From Mycobacterium sp. (GTDB lineage: Bacteria; Actinomycetota; Actinomycetes; Mycobacteriales; Mycobacteriaceae): a stretch of 5,483 bases of DNA. Below are positions 1 to 4,577 of this stretch, one piece after another. Each line of letters begins with the position of its first letter. The stretch's first letter is position 1. The translations under genes were made by a program, and so were the position numbers. The notes under the pieces were generated by a model that was not told where the DNA came from, made no database searches, and saw only the letters and a list, made by a program, of their open reading frames with translations. Where the stretch lies: assembly GCA_023264755.1 (NCBI GenBank), contig JAHFVB010000365.1, forward strand, positions 1 to 5,483, given 5' to 3'.

Positions 1-390
1 CACGGACGCGACGATGACCAGAGCGGTAATGACCCACCGGACAACGGGTTTGGTCATCTGGTCGCGGCTCTCGCGAAAGTGGAGGTAGGCGACCAGCGCG
101 GCGGCGAACACCAGGGCGACGGCGAAGTAGGCCATCGTGTCGCCGAGTTCGGCGTGGGCGTGCAGAAGGGGCGAGCGGGCCTTGTGATGCTCCAACCACT
201 CACCGGCGTCGGTGGTCAGTGGGGTCAGCACGGCGGTGCACACCGCGAGGGCCAGCACCAGCCACGCCAACCGGCGCCGGGCCGCCGGCCACAGCGCGCA
301 CAGGATGATGAGCGCGGCGGTCAGCGGGGCCAGCACGACGACGAAGTGGACGAGCAGGACGTGGGCGGGCAGCCCGGCAACGGTGGTCAA
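1..390 (-). CDS. DUF2231 family membrane protein (3' end outside window)
   Basis: This is a small integral membrane protein of unknown function, matching the DUF2231 family. The first 130 residues are visible and the frame is open to the window edge, so the C-terminus is missing. The N-terminal segment GLPAHVLLVHFVVVLAPLTA is characteristic of the family, as is DAGEWLE at residues 61-67. Hydrophobic helices lie at about 10-31, 41-59, 84-104 and 117 onward. Histidines at 15 and in a cluster at 69, 70, 78 and 80 could be metal or heme ligands, but that is a guess. The start is TTG at 388-390. It is preferred because an ideal AGGAG lies six bases upstream and because it overlaps the ferredoxin stop as TTGA. 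As the last visible gene of a redox operon it may be an accessory membrane subunit. Family assignment is fairly secure; function is unknown. Confidence 0.82.
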   Translation of the reverse strand, partial: MTTVAGLPAHVLLVHFVVVLAPLTAALIILCALWPAARRRLAWLVLALAVCTAVLTPLTTDAGEWLEHHKARSPLLHAHAELGDTMAYFAVALVFAAALVAYLHFRESRDQMTKPVVRWVITALVIVASV

Positions 391-662
391 CTACTACTCC
401 TGGAGCTCTTGGATGGACTGGACGGGGTGGTCGACGGGGTGATCAGGGACAGGGCGAGTTTCGGACACAGGTCGACGGCGACCCGGGCCTCGGACAATGC
501 GGAGGACGGTACGGCGGGCTCGCGGGAGCCGTCGCGAATGATCGGGTAACCCCACTCGTCGCGATCGAGTAGCCGCGGCAGCAGTTCCGAACACAGCCCG
601 CGTCCGTCGCAGCGCGTCCAGTCGATGTGCAGACGCACGGCCGGCTTGGGTGGCGTGCTCAT
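387..662 (-). CDS. Small single-cluster ferredoxin ([3Fe-4S] type)
   Basis: This is a 91-residue cytoplasmic electron carrier. The motif is C18-x2-R-x2-C24 (CDGRGLC) with a distal C66-P67. That is the three-cysteine arrangement of actinobacterial ferredoxins of the cytochrome-P450-partner kind, in which the central position of the usual C-x2-C-x2-C is not cysteine. A [3Fe-4S] cluster is therefore expected. Residues 35-45 (DEWGYPIIRDG) also fit the family. The protein continues about 18 residues beyond the usual end as a Ser/Thr/Pro-rich tail, which is atypical. The ATG at 660-662 overlaps the stop of the upstream NuoF-like gene as ATGA, with GGAG four bases upstream. The TGA at 387-389 overlaps the next gene. 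Its position directly after a NuoF-like flavoprotein suggests that it accepts electrons from, or donates them to, that protein. It could alternatively serve a P450 elsewhere. Confidence 0.88.
   Translation of the reverse strand: MSTPPKPAVRLHIDWTRCDGRGLCSELLPRLLDRDEWGYPIIRDGSREPAVPSSALSEARVAVDLCPKLALSLITPSTTPSSPSKSSRSSS
397..401 (-). promoter_or_regulatory. Shine-Dalgarno site AGGAG for the DUF2231 gene
   Basis: AGGAG on the minus strand, followed by TAGTAG and then TTG at 390. This is the clearest ribosome binding site in the operon and it decides the unusual TTG start of the DUF2231 gene. It lies inside the last codons of the ferredoxin gene, consistent with coupled translation. Confidence 0.7.
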
Positions 663-1897
663 CGCGCTCCCGACATGCGGTGTCGGCCGTCGCCGGTGCG
701 CTGCGCCGAGGCCCGCACGGCCTCGCATCGGCCATGGCGATGCTGGGTGAGGTCGGAGGCGAAGGCGTCGAGCGCGCTGCGGGCCAGTCGGGCGGTTCCG
801 TCGGGGTGGCGGCAGGCGCCGCGGCCGTCGACCAGGTCGACCATTCGGTACACGTCGGCCAGTAGCCCGTCGTCGACGCGGTGGTCGGCGAGTTCGCCGA
901 ACAGCGCGGCCAACCGGGGCAGGCCGTTGAGGCATGGTCCGCATTGCCGGGCGCTTTCGCCGGCCAGGTAGTCCAGGATGTCGGCGGTGCGGGCCAGTCC
1001 GCACTGGTCCGCGGGAAGCGCGCTGACGATGCCTGCGCCCGGCTTCGCGCCGAGCCGAGCGAGCCCCGACCGCGACAGTTGCATCCCGGCGATCATCGGG
1101 CCTGGAATCCAGGTGCCGTGGTAGCCGCCCACCAGCACCGCTCGCACCGCACCTGGCGCGGCGATGCCCAGATGGCCGACGAGATCGTTCAGTGGGACGC
1201 CGGTCGGGACCTCCAGGACCGCGTGCGGGCCTGGACCGCCAGTGAGCGTGACCAGCATCGTGCCCGGCTCGGCGGGGTCGCCCACCGAGCGGAACCACTG
1301 CGGACCGTAGCGCGCGATGAGCGCCATGTGCGCCAGGGTTTCGACGTTGTTGACCAGCGTGGGCCGCCCACGCACCCCAGCCGTCGACGTGAGTACGGTC
1401 CGGTCGCGGGGCACCGCGGGACCTCCCTCGACGCGTCTGACGACCGCGGATTCCTCTCCGGCGACGAATCCGTCGGGAGCTTCGACGACGGTCACCCGGC
1501 GCCGGTCCAGCCCGGCCGTCCGCCGTTCGGCGAGTGCGAGTTCCACGGCCGGCATCGAGCGGGCGGGCACGTAGAGAACGACCTTCGCCGCCGCCACCGC
1601 CGCGGCGGCCACGCTCAACCCGTCGAGCACGAGGTGCGGCGCGCGGGCGAGCAGTTCGGCGTCCTTGTGGCTGAGCGGTTCACCCTCGGCGCCATTGCCG
1701 ATCACCACCGCCTTGCGCCCGGTGACCGAGGCGAGCTTGCGTCCGCTGGGGAAGCCGGCCCCGCCCCGCCCGGTCAAGCCGGCCTGATCGAGCAGCGTTG
1801 CCAGTGGTGTGTCGCCGGGTTCGGGTAGCGGACCGAACCGCCGCTGGTGCGCGGCGAGGTCGGGCTCGCGGGCGGCGAGCAGGCGCGGCGGCATCAC
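659..1897 (-). CDS. NuoF-like NADH dehydrogenase / ferredoxin reductase module (FMN, Fe-S)
   Basis: This 412-residue protein is homologous to the 51-kDa (NuoF) subunit of complex I and to related NADH-oxidising modules of hydrogenases and formate dehydrogenases. Expected chemistry is NADH oxidation on FMN with one-electron transfer to an Fe-S cluster on the cytoplasmic side. Visible motifs are GLTGRGGAGFPSGRKL at 40-55 (FMN/NADH glycine-rich loop), GNGAEGEP at 67-74, GFVAGEESAVVRRVEG at 143-158, RPTLVNNVETL at 178-188, an SLBB-like region around 229-260, and a C-terminal cluster region with C319-G-P-C322 and C362. The canonical NuoF motif is C-x2-C-x2-C plus a distal Cys. Here the first Cys is Ala316, so the cluster is not standard; Cys299 might supply the missing ligand. 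No NuoE-like domain and no other complex I genes are nearby, so this is a stand-alone diaphorase. GTG at 1895-1897 gives a GTGA overlap and sits six bases after GGCGGA; ATG at 1892-1894 is an equally possible start. Confidence 0.9.
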   Translation of the reverse strand: MMPPRLLAAREPDLAAHQRRFGPLPEPGDTPLATLLDQAGLTGRGGAGFPSGRKLASVTGRKAVVIGNGAEGEPLSHKDAELLARAPHLVLDGLSVAAAAVAAAKVVLYVPARSMPAVELALAERRTAGLDRRRVTVVEAPDGFVAGEESAVVRRVEGGPAVPRDRTVLTSTAGVRGRPTLVNNVETLAHMALIARYGPQWFRSVGDPAEPGTMLVTLTGGPGPHAVLEVPTGVPLNDLVGHLGIAAPGAVRAVLVGGYHGTWIPGPMIAGMQLSRSGLARLGAKPGAGIVSALPADQCGLARTADILDYLAGESARQCGPCLNGLPRLAALFGELADHRVDDGLLADVYRMVDLVDGRGACRHPDGTARLARSALDAFASDLTQHRHGRCEAVRASAQRTGDGRHRMSGAR

Positions 1898-2451
1898 GAG
1901 CGTTCCGCCGTTCGAGTTTCGGCGTACTCGGCGAAGTTGCGGCCCAGTCGCCATACCAGCGCCGCACCCACCGTCAGCGCGCAGCACCCGGCGAACAGCA
2001 GGAACCAGGTATGGCCCGCATCGGTCCCGTTGCCCAACGCGTGTGCCAGGGCGACCGGCCACAGCAGGTAGGGCGCCCAATGCACCGCTCGGAAGATGCG
2101 CGGCCCCAGGCGGTGCCGCAGCAGGCTGGTGACGACCACGACCACCAGCACGTCGAACCCGAGCGTGCCCAACCCCAACCACAGCGGTCGATACGCGCCC
2201 TGAAACGGCACCACCAGGTCGACCAGCCGAAGCTGTGCGTACGGGTCGAAGAACAGCAGGGTCAGGTGCAGTACCACCAGCAGTGTCCCGGCGAGCGCGG
2301 CGAAGCGATGAACGTCGGCCACGGCGAATCGGGGTAGGGCCAGCAGCGGACGCCCGGACCTGGTGACGATGCCCAAGAACACCGAAGCGGTCATGAACAG
2401 CAGCGCCGTGATGCCGGTGCCCCGCCCGAGTGCCCACAGCGCCTGATCCAT
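1894..2451 (-). CDS. Ferric-reductase-like transmembrane cytochrome b protein
   Basis: This 185-residue membrane protein has five predicted helices at about 5-28, 46-68, 91-112, 121-140 and 147-168. Two histidine pairs sit in helices: H48-x13-H62 (HRFAALAGTLLVVLH) and H124-x12-H137 (HWAPYLLWPVALAH). This is the bis-histidine spacing that binds two hemes b across the membrane in the ferric reductase/NADPH oxidase/MsrQ superfamily. No FAD- or NAD(P)H-binding domain follows, so the protein needs a separate electron donor; the next two genes encode a NADH:flavin/Fe-S module and a ferredoxin. Likely role: carrying electrons from the cytoplasmic donor through the membrane to an outside acceptor. 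ATG at 2449-2451 is chosen because GGGGGGA lies seven bases upstream; it overlaps the ApbE stop as TGATG. A GTG one codon earlier is the alternative. Superfamily assignment is good; the physiological acceptor is unknown. Confidence 0.85.
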   Translation of the reverse strand: MDQALWALGRGTGITALLFMTASVFLGIVTRSGRPLLALPRFAVADVHRFAALAGTLLVVLHLTLLFFDPYAQLRLVDLVVPFQGAYRPLWLGLGTLGFDVLVVVVVTSLLRHRLGPRIFRAVHWAPYLLWPVALAHALGNGTDAGHTWFLLFAGCCALTVGAALVWRLGRNFAEYAETRTAERS

Positions 2452-3401
2452 CACCGATTCCCCCCGGCCCGGTCGGTTGGCCACCCGCCGACGGTGTGGA
2501 CTTCCCGGTCGGCGTCGACCAATCGGGCGGAAAGCCCAAGTCCGCGAATCCAATTCAACGCTGGCCAACCGCGCACCACGGCCGCCGTACTCACTGTATT
2601 GGCGGTCAGACAGGTCGGTGCGCCGACGCTGACGGTGCGCCACACCGGCGCGGCCGATCGGCCCGTGCGCGGGTCGAGGATGTGGTGCACCAGGTCGGCG
2701 CCGTGCCGCCACTGACGGCGAATCGTGCTCGAGGTGGCCAGCGCCGAACCCGCGGACAGCGCAACCGAGCTCGCGGGATCTGCGGGATCGTCCTGCACCA
2801 GCACCTGCCAGCCGCGCTCGCGCGCCGGGCCGGCCGTCGCGATGTCACCACCCAGATTGATCAGCACGCCGCTGCCGGTGACCTGGTGTACGCGGTCGGC
2901 GCAGCGGTCGGCGGCGACGGCCTTCGCCGTCGCACCCAGGTCGAGGCGCACGCCCGGCGGCACGGTCACCACGCGCCCGTCCAGGGTGACCGTCAGCCAG
3001 TTGGTCGGAAGGCCCTCCACCGCGACCGGGGGCACGGGGTGAGCAGCGGTGCGATCGAGGGAGGCGACGTCACGGTCGTAGCCGAGCGCGATCAGGGCGC
3101 CGCCGATCGTCGGGTCGACGTCACCGTCGGTCTGATGGGCCGCCGCGAGCGCGGCGCCCAACAGTTCGGCCAGCAGTGGGCTGACCTCGGTCGGCCGTCC
3201 GGCCGTCGCGCAGAGTGCGTTGAGTTCGGAATCCGGCACGAATCGCGACGCGGCGGCCTCGATGGCATCGAGTTCGGCGTCGACCTCCCGACGTGCGACG
3301 AGTAGCGCGTCGGGTTCGGTGACGACGAGTTGCATGCCGGTGCTCCAACGCGACCAATGCTGTGTCGCAAGGCCGGCCCGGTGCCGAGTCGGTGCGCTCA
3401 C
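2451..3401 (-). CDS. apbE: ApbE-family FAD:protein FMN transferase
   Basis: This 316-residue enzyme attaches FMN from FAD to a Ser/Thr of a target protein through a phosphoester bond, using Mg2+. ApbE landmarks appear in order: SRFVPDSELNAL at 52-63, TDGDVDPTIGGALIALGYDRD at 91-111, VRLDLGATAKAVAADR at 151-166, INLGGDI at 181-187, LATSS at 221-225, HHILDPRTG at 239-247, and TCLTANTVSTAAVV at 263-276. Length is normal. In the last motif the usual Mg2+-binding Asp (ADxxSTA-like) is Asn268. I believe ANTxSTA occurs in actinobacterial relatives, but this should be checked. No signal peptide or lipobox is seen, so the enzyme is probably cytoplasmic, unlike the lipoprotein ApbE of many bacteria. 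The GTG at 3399-3401 is chosen because it overlaps the upstream stop as GTGA and keeps the WSRWSTGMQ segment at 17-24; the later ATG at M23 would remove it. The flanking genes suggest that the target works in membrane or extracytoplasmic electron transfer. Confidence 0.93.
   Translation of the reverse strand: MSAPTRHRAGLATQHWSRWSTGMQLVVTEPDALLVARREVDAELDAIEAAASRFVPDSELNALCATAGRPTEVSPLLAELLGAALAAAHQTDGDVDPTIGGALIALGYDRDVASLDRTAAHPVPPVAVEGLPTNWLTVTLDGRVVTVPPGVRLDLGATAKAVAADRCADRVHQVTGSGVLINLGGDIATAGPARERGWQVLVQDDPADPASSVALSAGSALATSSTIRRQWRHGADLVHHILDPRTGRSAAPVWRTVSVGAPTCLTANTVSTAAVVRGWPALNWIRGLGLSARLVDADREVHTVGGWPTDRAGGNR
2459..2465 (-). promoter_or_regulatory. Probable Shine-Dalgarno site (GGGGGGA) for the heme membrane protein
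   Basis: On the minus strand GGGGGGA is followed by seven bases and then ATG at 2451. The spacing favours the ATG over the in-frame GTG at 2454, which would be only four bases away. The site lies in the last codons of the ApbE gene. Confidence 0.5.
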
Positions 3402-3859
3402 GAGCCGTGCGAAATCGTGACGTGCGGCGAGTAGTTCGGAGCCATCACGGTCGTCGGAGTGCGGCGCTTGGTCGTCGGGGGAGTAGACGACGGGGCTGCC
3501 GACGGCTCTTGCGTGGCCTGTACGGGGGCCCGTTGGACCGTCGGCTCGGGGGTATACGTCGGCCGATAGGTGGGCGTGTACTCCTGAGTGGGCGGCGCGG
3601 TCGTGACTGGCGATTCGGGCGTCGGAGGGGGCGGCACCTCCGCGGTGGTGGTGTCGGGCGGTGGCGGGGCCAGGATGGGGCCGGGGTCGGGCGCCAGCTG
3701 CGGTTCGGGCACCGTGACGTCGGGTGGGCTGTCCGACACCGGTTTGAAGGTGTCGGCATAGGCCAGCGCCGATGCGCCGGTCACTCCGGCGAGGCCGATG
3801 CCCACCAGCGTCCACGAGGTAGCCGCGGCGCGGCGAAAGCCCTGACGGGGTGAGTCCAT
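3398..3859 (-). CDS. Membrane-anchored or secreted Pro/Thr-rich protein, function unknown
   Basis: This is a 153-residue protein and the first gene of the minus-strand operon. A short basic N-terminus (RQGFRR) precedes one hydrophobic helix at about 16-35 (WTLVGIGLAGVTGASALAYA). The rest is low-complexity: long Pro runs (PPPP at 66-69 and 76-79), Thr/Pro/Glu-rich stretches and a tyrosine repeat YTPTYRPTYTP at 94-104, ending in NYSPHVTISHGS. Positive-inside charge predicts that the body is outside the cell. A-Y-A at 33-35 could be a signal peptidase site, in which case the protein would be released. I see no FMN_bind fold and no clear flavinylation motif such as SGATxTS. ATG at 3857-3859 is used because it begins just before the basic stretch; an in-frame TTG at 3895 would add 12 unremarkable residues. 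Neither start has a good Shine-Dalgarno. Its 4-base overlap with ApbE ties it to the redox system, perhaps as wall-spanning tether or scaffold (inference). Confidence 0.72.
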   Translation of the reverse strand: MDSPRQGFRRAAATSWTLVGIGLAGVTGASALAYADTFKPVSDSPPDVTVPEPQLAPDPGPILAPPPPDTTTAEVPPPPTPESPVTTAPPTQEYTPTYRPTYTPEPTVQRAPVQATQEPSAAPSSTPPTTKRRTPTTVMAPNYSPHVTISHGS

Positions 3860-3920
3860 GCCGTGAGGTTGGCATCCGTTTCTTTGTGCCTCCAAAGAAT
3901 TGGCGAGGCATGCTCTAGGA
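3860..3920. promoter_or_regulatory. Divergent promoter region between redox operon and two-component genes
   Basis: This 61-base region separates the divergent starts and is more A/T-rich than its surroundings, especially at 3879-3903. It must hold the promoters of both units unless they lie inside genes. No strong -35/-10 pair is visible. TTGGCA at 3869-3874 resembles a plus-strand -35 but has no good -10 at normal spacing. CATGCT at 3909-3914 sits where a -10 for a leaderless GTG at 3921 would be (actinobacterial consensus TANNNT, one mismatch). These element calls are weak; only the regional role is well supported. Confidence 0.5.
3880..3899. repeat. Perfect inverted repeat, candidate operator
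   Basis: TTCTTTG at 3880-3886 and CAAAGAA at 3893-3899 form perfect 7-bp arms around the 6-base spacer TGCCTC. Arm centres are 13 bases apart and the whole element is 20 bases. It lies in the A/T-rich middle of the divergent intergenic region, a natural place for a regulator to act on both promoters. OmpR-type regulators more often bind direct repeats, so the binder could be another protein. A six-base loop also allows a weak hairpin, but there is no U-tract for termination. Confidence 0.45.
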
Positions 3921-4577
3921 GTGGCCGAGCGTCTCTTGATCGTCGAGGACGACCGCGTGCTCGCCGCGATGCTGACCGAACTCTTCGTCGACGAGGGCTA
4001 CCAGGTCGACGTCGCCCATGATGGCCAGCAGGGACTGCACTGCGGCCTCACCGATGACTACGACGCGATGATCGTCGACCGGGGACTACCGGTGATGGAC
4101 GGTGCCGAGCTGGTCGCCGTGCTGCGCGCTCGCGGCATCGGCACCCCGGCGCTGCTGCTCACCGCCCGCGGTGCAGTCCAGGATCGGGTCGAAGGGCTCG
4201 ACGCCGGAGCGCAGGATTACCTGATCAAACCCTTCGAGGTGCCCGAACTGCTGGCTCGGGTCCGGGCCCTGCTGCGTCGGCCCGACGGCCGTACGACACT
4301 GCGCGCCGGTGACATCTGCCTGGACCGGGTGACGCGCACGGTCACCGGCACCGGTGGCGGCGCGGTCGAGCTGTCGGAGCGTGAAGCCGCCCTGCTCGCC
4401 GTGCTGATGGGCGCCCCCCGCCGGGTCTTCACCCGCGGTCAGCTCCTGGCCGCGGTCTTCACCAGTGCCGACTCGCCGGGAGTGGTCGACACCTACGTTC
4501 ACTACTTGCGGCGCAAACTCGGTCGGGACGTCGTTCGTACCGTGCACGGCACCGGCTACCGGCTGGGAGTCCGATGA
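3921..4577 (+). CDS. OmpR-family response regulator
   Basis: This 218-residue DNA-binding regulator has a receiver domain at about 4-115 and a winged-helix domain at about 125-217. Receiver residues are all present: acidic pocket E9, D10, D11; phosphoacceptor D53 (MIVDRGLPVMDG); T81 (LLLTARG); K103 (DYLIKPFE). The output domain shows LSEREAALLAVLM, RRVFTRGQLLAAVF, the recognition-helix segment VVDTYVHYLRRKLG and the terminal wing VRTVHGTGYRLG. Residue numbers assume GTG at 3921. AGGA directly abuts that codon, too close for normal use, so translation may be leaderless. An in-frame TTG at 3900 would add seven residues but lacks a binding site. The TGA overlaps the kinase ATG as ATGA, so the two are a cognate pair. 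Divergent orientation makes the redox operon the prime candidate target. There are no signs of damage. Confidence 0.94.
   Translation: MAERLLIVEDDRVLAAMLTELFVDEGYQVDVAHDGQQGLHCGLTDDYDAMIVDRGLPVMDGAELVAVLRARGIGTPALLLTARGAVQDRVEGLDAGAQDYLIKPFEVPELLARVRALLRRPDGRTTLRAGDICLDRVTRTVTGTGGGAVELSEREAALLAVLMGAPRRVFTRGQLLAAVFTSADSPGVVDTYVHYLRRKLGRDVVRTVHGTGYRLGVR

Noticed and set aside
79..549. Plus-strand open frame of 156 residues
   Set aside because: Lies opposite the DUF2231 and ferredoxin genes, Gly/Gln/Asp-rich, no motif; antisense shadow.
663..1298. Long extension of the ferredoxin frame into the NuoF-like gene
   Set aside because: The extension is Arg/Pro-rich out-of-frame translation of the NuoF-like gene; the ferredoxin proper starts at the ATG at 662 with the normal MSTPPKPAVRLHID beginning.
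881..1828. 315-residue plus-strand open frame opposite the NuoF-like gene
   Set aside because: Antisense shadow of a well-supported gene; Arg/Gly/His-rich composition with no family motif, typical of open frames in very GC-rich DNA.
659..1897. Part of a complex I (nuo) operon
   Set aside because: No NuoE, NuoG or membrane nuo subunit flanks it; neighbours are ferredoxin and a cytochrome b-like protein, and the cluster motif is non-canonical.
1898..2539. N-terminal extension of the NuoF-like frame over the heme membrane protein
   Set aside because: The other frame here encodes a clear five-helix bis-His protein; NuoF homology starts only after 1897.
3362..3853. Plus-strand Gly/Arg-rich open frame
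   Set aside because: It is the antisense of Pro/Thr codons (CCx/ACx read as GGx/CGx), which produces artificial Gly/Arg-rich sequence.
3880..3899. The inverted repeat as a bidirectional terminator
   Set aside because: Both neighbouring genes start here rather than end, the stem is short and A/T-rich, and no T-run follows on either strand.
2452..3911. Upstream extension of the ApbE frame through the Pro/Thr-rich gene
   Set aside because: The extra residues before the GTG at 3401 are Arg/His/Pro-rich and unlike ApbE; the reading frame opposite (3398-3859) has a basic-plus-hydrophobic N-terminus and ends in a GTGA overlap, so the extension is not coding.
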